Source: Ceratotherium simum simum (Eukaryota; Chordata; Mammalia; Perissodactyla; Rhinocerotidae). Taken from it: DNA of 64,000 bases. Numbering within the stretch: the first letter of the stretch is position 1; every line of letters begins with the position of its first letter. Both the position numbers and the translations under genes were made by a program. Shown here in pieces: positions 24,291 through 36,900 of the stretch. Below the pieces are notes generated by a model. It was not told the DNA's origin. It saw only the letters and a list, made by a program, of their open reading frames with translations, and made no database searches. The DNA is taken from assembly GCF_000283155.1 (NCBI RefSeq), contig NW_004454197.1:15812679-15876678 (forward strand). Direction: 5' to 3'.

Positions 24291-25915
24291 CACAGTTAAG
24301 TATTTCATTTTACGTAATATTTGTCGCTTCATTTTGAAGATAGCATCAATATATGCTCATTTAGTGTAGAATGTTTAGAAAATACAGGTAGATGAAGAGA
24401 AGAATATAAAAGTCGGCTATAATGTCTGAACCAAGAAATCAATACTGTTAGCATTTCTGGTGCATTTTCTTTATTATTTTTCCTTTTTCCCTTGCTCAAC
24501 ACATAGAGATAGAGGTAGTGATATGTATATTTATCAAGTTGCTATTTATTGTACATACACTTCATATCCTGACTTTCCGAATTAATGCTATATTGGGAAT
24601 ATTTTCTCATTCTTTTAACTATTCTTTACAACTATAATTTTTAATGGAAACACATTGCTCAACTTACTTGGAGTCATCATTTATTTTATCTTCCTATATG
24701 ATGAATGTTTAGATATTTTCACCATATTATTATAGAATAGTGTTGCAATGAGCATCCAAAATATATACAATTTTAATTACATCTTTAGTTCCTTATATTT
24801 TTTAAAAAGGTGGAATTACCAAACCAAGGATAATATTTGTTTTAGGTTCCTGATGTACTTGACACATATTTTCAAATTGATTATAGAAACATTTAATAAT
24901 TTTCACATCCACCAGTAATATATGGAAATCTCTGTTATATCCGTGCTCAGAAAATTGAGTGATGTATTAAACATTTTTTGCTAATTTGGTAGCTGTATGA
25001 AAAAATAGTGTTGCTAAATTTACATTTCTTGTGGAATTGTACGTTTAAAAATATTATCATTGGTCATTTGTATTTCTCATTTTGTAAATTATACCTTAGG
25101 TCTGTTGCTCTTTTACATTGGGGATGAAATTTTTCTTGTCAACTCATATAACTTCTCTTTCAGAAGGGAATTGATAGTTATTTGTGTCAAATATTTTGTT
25201 CCAATAAATTGTTGGCCTTTTTTTTTTTTTTTTTTTTTTTTTTGAGGAAGATCAGCCCTGAGCTAACATCCATGCTAATCCTCCTCTTTTTGCTGAGGAA
25301 GACCGGCTCTGAGCTAACATCTATTGCCAATCCTCCTCCTTTTTTTCCTCCAAAGACCCAGTAGATAGTTGTATGTCATAGTTGCACATCCTTCTAGTTG
25401 CTGTATGTGGGACGCTGCCTCAGCATGGCCGGAGAAGCAGTGCATCAGTGCGCGCCTGGGATCCGAACCCGGGCTGCCAGTAGCGGAGTGCGGGCACTTA
25501 ACCTCTAAGCCATGGGGCCGGCCCTGTTGGCCTTTGAGTTAAGAAAATATTTTCATGTATTGAGACATTTAAAAACTAATGCTTGTAATTTTTAGAAAGT
25601 CATATCCAATTTGCAAAGTAGATACTATTCATCCATACTATCTTCTAGTATTTTTATGGTTTGATTTTATTTCAGTGAAGTCCACCATCCACTTGGGATT
25701 GATTTGAGATAAATTGTGATGTGATGACCTAGCTTTTACATTTTTCAGTGGTGTTTTCCACTACTATTTATCTAGTAATCCTTCCTTTCCCCATTGACTT
25801 GAATGTCATATTTATCACATGCTCTACTAAATTTTGCATATCTCCTCATTGATTTTTAAAAAAATTCTTACTCTTTTCCCTCAGCTTAAATTTAATTTAA
25901 CTTTGTGCATTATTA
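24291..25915 (-). mobile_element. Old antisense LINE-1 fragment, split by an ERE
   Basis: AT-rich sequence with features of reverse-oriented old L1/HAL1-type 3' regions, such as 'ttcacatccaccagtaata' and 'tatttctcattttgtaaat'; later parts resemble reverse L1 ORF2. No open frame survives. Boundaries are approximate. Confidence 0.55.
25221..25524 (-). mobile_element. ERE SINE, composite of both tail types
   Basis: After a T run of about 27, it shows two 'gagctaacatc' units (first ERE type), then directly the 'gacccagtagatagttgtat' module (second type), then one tRNA-like head with GGATCCGAACCCGGGC and a GGGGCCGGCC end. One 11-bp target-site duplication, TGTTGGCCTTT at 25210-25220 and 25525-25535, encloses the whole unit, so it probably inserted as one element about 300 bp long. 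Confidence 0.9.
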
Positions 25916-26290
25916 GAATTACTTGTCTGCAAGTAACAGAATGCTCATCTTGAGTGGATTGGACCGTAAGGAAGATTTCTTATCTCATAGAAAGAGGCCT
26001 GCAGTCAGGGTGCTCCAGGGTTGGCCAGTTCAGATGTGCAGAGCCCACATCAAAGGCTCAGGTCTTTTTCATCTTTCTACTTGGCTGTTCTCAGGATGTA
26101 GTCTGAGCACTCCTCCTAGCTTCAGGATGGCTGTGGTAGTTCCAATTGTCATGCCCAGAAAGTCAGCAGCAAGTGGAAGAAGAGGGTCATTCCTTTCTGA
26201 GTGTCTCCTTTTATAAATGAGGAGGCCTTTCCCAGGAGTTGACCTGGGCTTCCCGTTTTTATATAATAATCGTTTTGCTTTGTCTGTTGT
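25915..26290. repeat. Possible ancient interspersed repeat
   Basis: The text from 'ctgcaagtaacagaatgctc' to 'ggcctttcccaggagttg' has the layout of a common mammal-wide repeat (cell-sorting of 'tcaggatg', 'tggctgtggtag', 'agtggaagaagaggg'). I cannot name the family. It is clearly GC-richer than the L1 blocks on both sides. Confidence 0.35.
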
Positions 26291-27545
26291 TGAAGTTGAG
26301 GTTTTCCACCTAGATGCATATGTGACATTGGCCTGTACTTTCTCCTTCAGATGCTCGTGTTCAACTTGTATTAGGCTTGTACTCCTTTCATAACGCGGAT
26401 GGGGAATTGCTCATTCTTTTTCACTTGTATGGACAGAGCTCTTGAAAGTTGGCAAGAAGTGAACTTGTAAAACGATCTGGGCTGGTTGTTGGTCTTGGAG
26501 CTATTACTTTGATATCTTGGAAACTTTCTTTCCTGGTTTCTACATTGCTTTGAGTCATTCTTAAAAATCTACAGAAAATCTTATATAACACTGGCATTTT
26601 CAAATTCATTACTAACGCTCTATTATAGTATTTGCAAATAATTTACAAAATATCTGTTGGAATATCTCTCTTTTCATTGCTACTATAGTCATGTGCCACA
26701 TAGTGACGTTTCGGTCGATGACAGACCGCGTATACGACGGTGGTCCCATAAGATTAGTACCATACAGCCTAGGTGTATAGTAGGCTATACCATCTAGGTT
26801 TGTGTAAGTACACTCTGTGATGTTCACACAATGACAAAATTGCCTAATAACACATTTCTCAGAACGCGTCCCCATCGTTAAGCGACACGTGACCATATTG
26901 TGTGTTTGTGTTGTCTCCCTTTATTTCTTGATTAGACTTGACAGAAGTTTTTTTAATTGATTTTTTTCAAAGAACTAGGTCTAATTTGTTTAATCAATTT
27001 TTTTGTATTTTATGTTGCTCTAATTGATTGTTTTTCTTCCTGTCACCCTGCTGCCTAGTGTTTGTTTTATTGTTAATTTTTAAACTTATTATATGAGGTG
27101 TTAGATAATTTATTTTTATGCTTTTCAGTTTTGGAATGCAATTTTATTCTGAATATAGTTGTGGCTGAATCATAGTAGTTTTTCTAGTATAAACCTAAGT
27201 GTAACACTCATACAGAAAAGTGCCTAGATCGTGAGTGAAAATCACAGTGAATTTTAAGGAAGCAAACTCATCCATGCAATCAACACCCACATCAAGAAAC
27301 AGAACATCACCAGTGCACCCAGGTCTCCCTTGTGCCCCTTTCTGGTCATTGCACTCACCAGCAGAAACACTATTGACGTGTAATGCACATAGTCCATACA
27401 CATCTTTAACTGCCTTCTTTGCTCAGCGTCATGTTTGTGGAATTCATTATTATTATTGCATGTAGTTTTAGTTCATTCATTTTTATTGTGTTTTGAAATG
27501 TAGGTTTTATTATTGTTCAGCTATGGTGAGGCCAACACATCAGAG
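26291..27545 (-). mobile_element. Old antisense LINE-1 fragments
   Basis: AT-rich reverse L1-like text, such as a 'cattggcctgtactttctc' segment (reverse-transcriptase region). It is interrupted by the DNA transposon at 26686-26895. All frames are broken. Limits are approximate. Confidence 0.5.
26686..26895. mobile_element. Tigger-like non-autonomous DNA transposon
   Basis: The left end TAGTCATGTGCCACATAGTG and the right end, read in reverse as TGGTCACGTGTCGCTTAACG, are imperfect terminal inverted repeats. TA lies immediately outside both ends (26684-26685 and 26896-26897), as expected for a mariner/Tigger target duplication. The interior has 'ggtggtcccataagatta' and 'gtgtaagtacactctgtgat', features of a common mammalian MER-type element. 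Exact family name not certain. No transposase. Confidence 0.75.
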
Positions 27546-27549
27546 AACG

Positions 27550-27995
27550 ACTGTCATTGAAAATATAGTTTGTTACTTACAATTCCCAAGAGGAGGGAGC
27601 ATGTCATACCACAGAGGGCCACATAGGGCAGCACCAGGGTCAGTCAGCAGACAGAGGGAGCAGGGGAAAATGTGGGCAAGGGTCTTTATTGTGGTTTTTG
27701 CAGGAAGGAGTGGGTGAGGCAGGGTAAGCAGTCTTAGGATTGGATTGGCTAGTTTGAATGATTTCAGCAGGCTCCAGGGATAGGGGCTGCCCCTCATTGT
27801 CTGATATCTCGCCCTGGGATGATTAGGGCAGGGGAATAGTAGCCCAGAGTGTAAAAGCTCCATAAGGGATGTGGTTTTGGGGTGGGCTCTGGATTGGTTA
27901 GTTTGCATATGAAAGGCACATGTGTCATTTACTGTCTCTAGGAATTGGCTAATCCTGGGAGGGGCTGTCTCTCCAAGGGTTAGCAAGACCCCAGA
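27550..27995 (-). mobile_element. LTR-like block, orientation tentative
   Basis: GC-richer than the flanking L1 text. It has a possible 'gggtctttattgtggtttt' (reverse polyadenylation-type region), 'gattggttagtttgcatatg' and 'ggaattggctaatcctggg'. The layout resembles mammalian ERV LTRs from memory; I cannot name the family. A 142-codon minus-strand open frame covers it but shows no domain. No internal retroviral region adjoins it. Confidence 0.4.
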
Positions 27996-28079
27996 TATCA
28001 AAGCATCAGAAATACAGAAAATAAAAAGACATGATTAATACATGTTGACATATAAGTTTCCTTTATGAATATGTCACAC

Positions 28080-30594
28080 TTTGTTTATTTATTCTATTGT
28101 TGAGGACACTTGACTTACTTCCAGATTTTGCCTATTACCAATAATACTGCTTTAAACATTTTTAGATACGTCATTTTGGGAAGCGTATGTATGTCTCTTG
28201 TTGGGTATATACCTGAGAGTGGAATCACTAGGTCATTACACTCTCAAGATTTTTTTTCATCTTTAGTTTTCAGAAGTTTTATTATGATATGTTTTGGTGT
28301 GGATTTCTTTCTTTATCTCATTTGTGGTTCCTGTATTCTTGAATCTATAGGTTTACTAAATTTAGTAAATTGTCCATCAATTATTTATCTGAATAATCTT
28401 TCAGCTCCACACTCTTTCTCTTCTCCTTCTGGTATTTTAGTGGAATTAATGTTAGATCTTACAAGTCTCTGAGGCCCTATTCATTTCTTTTTCGGTCTAT
28501 TTTCTATCTGCTGCTCATGTTGGGTAAATTTGATTATTCTGTTCTCCAGTTTACTGATTCTATTCTCTGTCTTTTAAACTCTATGATTGATCCCATCCAG
28601 TGAGTTTTAAAGCTTTGTTATTGTATTTTTTTCAGTTCCATGTTTTCCATTTAGTTCTATTTTATATTTTCTTTTCTTTGCTGACACTTTCTATTTTTTT
28701 TTTCATTTGTTTCAAGGGACTTTGTAATTGCTTGTTGAAGCATTTTTATGATGACATTTAAAATCCTCATCAGATAATTCCAGCATCTGATTCATCTTGA
28801 TCTTAACATCAGTTGATTGTCTTTTCTCAGCCACGTTGTCATTTTCCTGGTTCTTGGTATGTGGGTAATTTTTGATTATATCCTCAACACTGTTGTAATT
28901 ATCTTAGGAGACTGTGTATTCTATTTAAATCTTTTACAGTATTTTAGTAGGGAGTCACCCTGTTTAGTTTTAGCATTCAAGCTGGCCTACTTTTGTCTGC
29001 TGTGCTTCTAATAACTACTTAATTTTAAGAACTGGTGGTATCTTGTGGTGCTATTTTGGTCTGCTTAGTTGTGTGGTGCTGTTGGGCCTCCTGTTGTTCC
29101 ATCTTCATTGTTTATGCTTCCTGAGGAGAGTGAAGGGGTTTCTCCAGGATGGGCCACATGGTACCTCTGGTTTAAGGAAGGGAATCGCTGTGCTGTGAAA
29201 GTGAGGTGCACTTCCTAGGTGGGGCACTTGTGGACAGACTACCTTGCCCATGGGGCGTGGAGAGCACTTCCCTGGCTAAATCATGGTTGTGGCAGAAGCC
29301 CTCTTGCTAATGCCCCCTGGTGGCTCTCAGTGGAGGAGGGGATTGGCAAGCCTATGGGGACAAAGACCATCTGTCTGGCATTTATGTTTAAATTGTGACT
29401 TCTATAGGCAGCTTATAGGAGGGTACTTAATGCTTTTTGTCCACTCTGTCAATATCTGCCATTAAATTAAAGTGTTCAGACCGTTACCATCTTAGCTAAT
29501 TATTAATATAGTTAGATTTATGTCTGCAATTTTGTTATCTTTTTAATTGTTCTCTTTTTATCATGGTACTCTGTGCCCCCTGTCTTGCCTTCTTTTGTAT
29601 TATTTGAATAATTTTAACGTTCTGTTTTAGTTTATTTATTTGATTTTTGGGTTTATCTCTTTGCATCAATATTTAAGAGGCTTATTTAGGGATATATGGC
29701 TCTATATCTATCTATATGTCTGTATCTATATCTATCTATGCTTTCACAGTTCACTTGATTTAATATTGTACTAATTCATATAAAATGTAGCACCCTTGTA
29801 ACATATAGGTTCCTATACTCTCCTCCTTTATCCTTAAGTTATTTTGTGTTACAGGTATCATATATATCTGCATACACTGGAAACCCTGCCACACAATATA
29901 ATGAATTATTTTTATTTCAACAGTCATACACATTTAAAAGTACTTCAGATGGAAAATAAGAGTCTTTAGGTATTTACCATTTATTTTATTCTTCTTTCAT
30001 TTCTGAAGATCCCAGTCTCCATTTAACATTGTTTTCCTCTAGCCTGAAGCAATTCCTTTAGCAGTTTTTGTAGTATAAGTCTGCTGGCAAAAATTCTCTT
30101 AGTTTTCCTTCTTCTGAGAAGATCTTAATTTTTCTTTATTCCTGAAGGATATTTTAACTGGATGTAGAATTCTGAGTTGACAGTTCTTTTCTTCTGGCCT
30201 CTGTAACTCTGATGGGAAATCCATGGTCATTCCAATCCTGGTTCCCCTGTATGTGATGTGTTGTTTTCCTCTAGTTGCTTTCAAGGATTTTTTTCTTTGG
30301 TTTTCAGCAATTTCATTAAGATGTGTCTAAGGCATGATTTTCTCATTGTTTATACTTTTAGGAGTTCACTGAGTGTCTTGAATCTGTAAATGTATATCTT
30401 TTACCAAATTTGGGAAGTTTTCTGTAGTTATTGCTTTAAATATTTTTTGTGGGAAAACCTTTGTCTCTTCTTCTGGAGCTCCAATGGCACATATCTCAGA
30501 ACTTTTAATGTTGTCCATTAGGTTCCCAGGCTCTAATCTGTCCTTTTTAAAATTTACTGCCACTCCTTTTTCTTCAGATTAAATAATTTCTTTT
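28080..30594 (-). mobile_element. Old antisense LINE-1 (host of the full-length L1)
   Basis: Reverse L1-type sequence. The last 550 bp, with 'gatgtagaattctgagttga', 'cattaagatgtgtctaaggc' and 'tttggttttcagcaatttc', corresponds to the ORF1 region in reverse. It stops at 30594 exactly where the younger L1 begins and resumes at 37793. Heavily mutated, no long frame. A TATC-type simple repeat occurs at about 29700-29745. Confidence 0.65.
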
Positions 30595-30828
30595 CTTTTT
30601 TTTTAATTGAGATAACATTGGTTTATAACATTATATAAATTTCAGGTGTATATCATTGTGTTTCAGTTTCTATGTAGACTACATCATGCTCAACACCCAA
30701 AGACTAATTACCATCCATTACCTACACATGTGCCCAGTCACCCCTTTTGCCCTCCTACCTCCCCTCTTCTGCTCTGGTAACCACAAATCTAATCTCTGTA
30801 TCTATGTGTTCATTTGTTGTTGTTGTTT

Positions 30829-33800
30829 TTACCTTCTACTTTTGAGTGAAATCATATAGTATTTGACTTTCTCCATCTGACTTATTTTGCTTAGCATAAT
30901 ATCCTCAAGGTCCATCCATGTTGTCACAAATGGCAAGATTTCATCCTTTTTTTAATAGCTGAGTAGTATTCCATTGTGTATATATACCACATCTTCTTTA
31001 TCCAGTCGATGGGCACTTTGGTTGCTTCCAAGTCTTGGCTATTGTGAATAATGCTGCAATGAACATAGGGGTTCATGTATCTTTATGCATTCCTGTTTTC
31101 ATGTTCTTTGGATAAATATTCAGCAGTGGAATAGCTGGATCATATGGTAGTTCTATTCTTAACTTTTTGAGGAATTTCCATACTGTTTTCCATAGTGGCT
31201 GCACCAGTTTACATTCCCACCAGCAGTATATGATGGTTCCCTTTTCTTTACGTCTCTCCAACACTTGTTATTTCTTCTCTTGTTAATTATATCCATTCTG
31301 ACAGGCGTGAAGTGATATCATTGTAGTTTTGATTTGCACTTCCCTAATAATTAGTGACTTTGAACCTCTTTTCATGTGCCCGTTGGCCATCTATATATCT
31401 TCTTTGGAAAAATGTCTGTTTGGGTCTTTTACCCATTTTTAATTGATTTGTTTGTTTCTTTGACTTTTAGATTTATGAGTTCTTTGTGTATTTTGGGTAT
31501 TAACGCCTTATCAGATATATGGTTTGCAAATATCTTCTCCCAATTGTTAGATTGTCTTTTCATTTTGTTGATGGTTTCCTTTGCTGTTTTTTAGTTTGAT
31601 GTAGTCCCATTTGTTTATTTTTTCTTTTGTTTCCCTTGCCTGATGAGACATGGTGTTCGAAAAGATGCTGCTAAGACTGATGTTGAAGAGCATACTCCCT
31701 ATGTTTTCTTCTAGGAGTTTTATGGTTTCAGGTCTTACATTCAAGCCTTTAATCCTTTTTGAGTTAATTTTTGTGTATGGTGTAAGATAATGGTCTACTT
31801 TCATTCTTTTGCATGTGGCTGTCTGGTTTTCCCAACACCATCTATTGAAGAAACTATCCTTTCTCCATTGTATGTTCTTGTCTCCTATGTTGAAGATTAA
31901 CTGTCCATAAAAGTGTGGGTTTATTTCTGGGCTCTCAATTGTGTTCCATTGATCTCTGTGTCTGTTTTTGTGCTGGTACCATGCTGTTTTGATTACTATG
32001 GCTTTGTAGAATATTTTGAAATCAGGGAGTTTGATTCCTCCAGCTTTGTTCTTTTTTCTCAGGATTCCTTTGGCTATTCAAAGTCTTTTGTTGTTCCATG
32101 TAAATTTTAGGAGTCTTTGTTCTATTTCTGTGAAAAATGTCATTGAGACTTTGATAGGGATTGAATTGAATCTGTAGATTGCTTTAGGAAGTATGGACTT
32201 TTTTTTTTTGCTGAGGAAGGGTCGTCCTGAGCTAACATCTGTTGCCAATCTTCCTCTATTTTGTATGTGGGTCACCACCATAGCGTGGCCGCTGATGAGT
32301 GGTATGTTTCCATGCCCAGAAACTGAATCCAGGCCGCCATAGTGGAGCACAATGAACTTAACCACTAGACCATGGGGCCAGCTCCAAAGTATGGACATTT
32401 TAACTGTGTTAATTCTTCCAATCCAACAACACAGAATATCTTTCCATTTCCTTGTTTCTTCTATTTCTTTTATACTTTTCAGTATATAGGTCTTTCACCT
32501 CTTTGGTTAAATTTATTCCTAAATATTTTATTCTTTTTGTTACAATTGTAAATGGGATTTTATTCTTAATTTCTCTTTCTACTATTTCATTGTTGGTGTA
32601 TAGAAATGCAACTGGTCTTTGTACGCTGATTTTGTATCCTGAAACTTTACTGTGTTCATCTATTATTTTTAATAGTTTTTTGGTGGATTCTTTAGGGTTT
32701 TATATATATTAAATTATATCATCTGCAAATAGTGACAGTTTTACTTCTTCCTTTCCAGTTTGGGTACCTTTTATATCTTTTTCTTTCCTGATTGCTCTGG
32801 CTAGGGCTTTCAATACTATGTTAAGTAAGAGTGGCAAAAGTGGGCATGCTTGTTTGGTTCCTGTTCTTAAAGGGATAGCTTTCAATTTTTCAACATTGAG
32901 TAAGAGATCAGCTGTGAGTTTGTCATATATGGCCTTTATTATGTTGAGGTACTTTCTTTCTATGAAACCCATTTCATTCAGAGTTTTTATCACAAATGTA
33001 TGCTGTATCTTGTTGAATGCTTTCTCTGCGTCTATTGAGATGATCATGTGTTTTTTATTCTTCATTTTGTTGATGTGGTGTATTATGTTGATTGATTTGC
33101 TGTTGTTGAACAATCTCTGCATCCCTGGAACAAATCCCACTTGATCATGGTGTATGATCTTTTCAAAGTACTGTTGTATTTGATTTGCTACTATTTTGTT
33201 GAGGATTTTTGCATCTATGTTCATCAGTGATATTGGCCTGTAATTTTCTTTTTTTGTGTTGTCTTTCTCTGGTTTTGGTATCAGGGTAATATTGGCCTCG
33301 TAGAATGAGTTAGGAAGCTTCCCTTCTTCAATTTTTTGGAAGAGTTTGAGAAGGGTAGGTATTAAGTCTTCTTTAATGTTTGGTAGAATTCACCATGGAA
33401 GCCATCTGGTCCTGGACTTTTGTTTTCTGGGAGGTTTTTCATTACTGTTTTGATCTTCTTACTGGTGATTGCTCTATTCAAATTCTCTATTTCTTCTTGA
33501 TTCAGTTTTGGAAGGTTGTATGATTCTAAGAATTTATCCGTTTCTTCTAGATTATCCAATTTGTTGGCGTATAGCTTTTCATAGTATTTCCTTATAATCC
33601 TTTGTATTTCTGTGGTGTCCATTGTAATTTCTCCTCTTTCATTTCTGATTTTATTTATTTGCACCTTCTCTCTTGTTTTCTTGGTGAGTCTAGCTACAGA
33701 TTTGTCAATTTTGTTTATCTTTTCAAAGAACCAGCTCTTGGTTTCATTGACTTTTTTTATTGTCTTTTTAGTCTCTATTTCATTTATTTCTGCTTTGATT

Positions 33801-34802
33801 TTTATTATTTCCTTCTTTTTACTGATTTGGGGCTTTGTTTGTTCTCCTTTTTCTAATTCCTTTAGGTGTATTGTTAGATTGTTTATTTGAGATTTTTCTT
33901 GTTTCTTGAGATAGGTCTGTATTGCTATAAACTTCCCTCTTAATACTGCTTTTGCTGTATCCCATAAATTTTGTTATGTCATAAATTCATTTTCATTTGT
34001 CTTCAGGTATTTTTTAAATTTCTCTTTTGATTTCTTTGTTGACTCAATCATTGTTCAGTAGCATTTTGTTTACTCTCCATATATTTGTGGCTTTTCTAGT
34101 TTTCTTCTTGTAGTTGATTTCTATTTTCATATTGTTGTGGTCAAGAAAGTTGCTTGGTATTATTTCAATCTTTTTAAATTTATTGAGACTGGTTTTGTAG
34201 CCTAATATGTGATCTATCCTGAAGAATGTTCCATGTGTATTCTGCAGTTTCTGGATGTAATATTTTGTATATATATACTAAGTCCATCTGGTCTAATGTG
34301 TCATTTAAGGCCAATGTTTCCTTATTGATAATTCTGTTTGGATGAGCTATCCATTGATGTAAGTGAAGTGTTAAAGTCCCCTACTACTAGTGTGTTGCTG
34401 TCTATTTCTCCTCTTATGTCTGTTAATAATTGCTTTATATATTTAGGTGCTCCTATGTTGGGCCCATAGATATTTACAAGTGTTATATCCTCTTGGTGGA
34501 TTGTTCTCTTTATCATTATATAATGCCTTTCTTTGTCTCTTGTTATAGTTTTTAAAGTCTATTTTGTCTGATATAAGTATTGCTACCCCAGCTTTCTTTT
34601 TATTGCCATTTGCATGGAGTATCTTTTTCCATCCCTTCACTTTCAGTTTGTGAGTGCCTTTAGGTCTGAAGTATGTCTCTTGTATGCAGCATATATATGG
34701 GTCTTGCTTTTTAATCCAATCAGCCATCCTATGTCTTTTGATTGGAGCATTTAGTCCTTTGACATTTAAAGTAGTTATTGACTAGTATGTTCTTATTGCC
34801 AT
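30829..34802 (-). pseudogene. L1 ORF2 remnant (endonuclease / reverse transcriptase)
   Basis: Decayed ORF2. The start codon is at 34802-34800 and the natural end is a TAA at 30831-30829. Without the ERE and duplicated site it spans about 3.8 kb, close to the usual 1,275 codons. The endonuclease N-terminal part is visible near 34727-34550 (DPYICCIQETYFRPKG). The reverse-transcriptase core is open over 33224-32709 and ends in the catalytic motif LFADD. The C-terminal part (PYDPAIPLL) is at about 31150. Breaks: an in-frame TAG at codon 7 (34784-34782), several frameshifts between 34600 and 33300, and the ERE at 32199-32386. It cannot make a full protein. Confidence 0.9.
32199..32386 (-). mobile_element. 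ERE SINE inserted in the L1
   Basis: Reverse ERE with T run, 'ctgagctaacatctgttgcc', a diverged head and a GGGGCCAGCTCC end. Target-site duplication AAGTATGGAC at 32189-32198 and 32387-32396 is perfect. It lies inside L1 ORF2 downstream of the reverse-transcriptase domain. Confidence 0.93.
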
Positions 34803-35297
34803 TTTGTTACTTTTTTTCTGAGTGTTTTAGTAGTTTGTCTCTTTTCCTTTCTTCTTCTCTTGCTCTCTTCCCTTGTGATTTGATGGCTTTCTTTAGTGTT
34901 ATGTTTGGGTTCTTTTCTCTTAATTTTCTGTATATTTATTGTAGGTTTCTAGTTTGTGATTACCATGAGGTTCATATATAATAACCTATGTAAATAGTAA
35001 TCTGTATTAGGTTGATGGTCTCTTAAGTTTGACCTCTTACTAAAAGTGCTACTCTTTTACTCCCCTCCCCCCAGGTTTTGTGTTTTTGATATCATATTTA
35101 ACCTCTTATCATGTGTGTGTGTTTATCCCTTAACCTCTTATCATGGAAATACATAATTTTAGTACTTTTATCTTTTGATCTTCATATTAGCTTTATAGGT
35201 GGTTGGTCTGCTACCTTTACTGTATATTTGTCTTTAGCAGTGATTTTTTTTTCTTTGATAACTTTTTTATTCCTATTATTAGTCTTTTCTTTTCCAC

Positions 35298-36072
35298 TTA
35301 AATAATTCCCTTTAACATTTCTTGTAAGGCCAGTTTAATGGTGATAAACTCCTGTAGTTTTTGCTTGTCTGGAAAACTCTTTATCTCTTTTTCAATTCTG
35401 AATGGTAACCTTGCTGGGTACACTCTTCTTGGCTGTAGGATTTTTCCTTTCAGCACTTTGAATATATCATGCCACTCCCTTCTAGCCTATAAGATTTCTG
35501 CTGAGAAGTCAGCTGATAGCCTTATAGGGTTTCCTTTGTATGTAACTTGTTGCCTTTCTCTTGCAGCTTTTAGGATTATCTCTTTATCTTTAATTCTTGA
35601 CATTTTAATTATAGTGTGTCTTGGTGTGGGCCTCTTTGGTTTCATCTTGTTTGGTGGTCTCTGCTTCCTGTACCTGGATGTCTGTTTCCTTCCTTAGGTT
35701 AGGAAAGACTTCAGCTATTATTTCTTCAAATAGATTCTCTGCTTCTTTGTATCTCTCTTCTCCTTCTGGGACAAGTATCATATGGATGCTAGTGCACTTG
35801 ATGTCATCCCAGAGGTCCCTTAGACTGTCCTCTTTCTTTTTAATTCTTTTTCTGTTCAACTTGGGTGATTTCTTCTACTCTTTTGTCCAGCTCACTGATC
35901 TGCTCTTCTGTGTTGTCTACTCTGCTGTTGAGTCCCTCCAATGAATTTTCATTTCCATTATTGTATTCTTCAGCTCTGATTGGTTCCTTTTTATATTTTC
36001 CAATTATTTTATAATTTCCAATTCCAATTCTTTTATATTCTTCCAAGTTCTCACTGTGTTCATCCATTCTTC
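35298..36072 (-). pseudogene. L1 ORF1 remnant (RNA-binding chaperone)
   Basis: Minus-strand remnant of ORF1p. A coiled-coil-like stretch (NSRVDNTEEQISELDKRVEE, 36067-35840) is followed after a frameshift by the central part (LRDLWDDIKCTSIHMILVPE) at about 35859-35605. The C-terminal region ends at a TAA at 35300-35298. At least one frameshift near 35850 and further breaks downstream. The true start lies somewhat upstream of 36072 but is not clear. Confidence 0.82.
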
Positions 36073-36826
36073 TCCCAAGATCAATGAGAATCCTTATGAT
36101 TATTAGTTTGCAATCTTTATCAGGTAGATTGTTTATCTATGTTTCATTTATTTCTTTTTCTGAGTTTATGTCCTCTTATCTGGAACATATTCCTTTGTCT
36201 CCTCATTTTGCATACTTCTCTGTGCTTATATCTATGATTAGATAGATCAGCTATGTCTCCCAATCTTGGAGAAATGGCCTTATGTAAGAGATGCCTTATG
36301 GGGCCCAGCAATGTGCTTCCCTCTCATCACCAGTTCCAAATGTTCCAGGAGTGACCCCTGTGTGGGTTACATGTGACTTTCTGTTGTGGTGGGTTGCTCT
36401 TGCAACCCATGGGTAGGCTAAGCTGACCCCTGGGCCACCTGGTTGTAAGTTTCCATTGTGTACAGCTGCTGTGGTCAGTTTAGTCACTTTATTGGGCAGG
36501 AGGAGCCCCAGCACAGCTGGCTGCAAAGTCTAATAGCACACATCTGCTGCTTTTTGCTGTTAAGTGAGTCAAGCCCCCAGCATGGCTGGTTGCTAGGCTC
36601 AGGGCCTCATAATTGCTATAGGCCTCTGGCCTGCAAGGTTGTTGTCAGTTCTTTCAGGAGAGCAGCTGGGTGGGGCCCGCCCCAGGCATGGCAGCACATG
36701 AACATTTCAAGTGTTGGAGAGTGGGGCAGATCCTCTATGTGGCTGTTTGAGAAGGCCAGCAGCACAAGTCTGCTGCAGACAACAAGCCCCACTGCTGGGG
36801 GGCCACACACCCTGCCAATGCAGTTC

Positions 36827-36900
36827 TGCCCCATTCACATGCCCTGCCCTGCCAAAGCAGTCCTACTCACCCCTTGTAGAGGTCTCACATACCACATCTA
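36827..36900 (+). repeat. Inverted-repeat arm 1 (74 bp)
   Basis: Reverse complement of 37396-37469 with 66 of 74 identical positions by hand alignment. The similarity ends abruptly at both sides. Loop 495 bp. Confidence 0.9.

Noticed and set aside
32709..33224. 171-codon reverse-transcriptase frame as a possible independent gene
   Set aside because: It is the surviving core of a broken L1 ORF2 with order, tail and target-site duplications of an ordinary L1.
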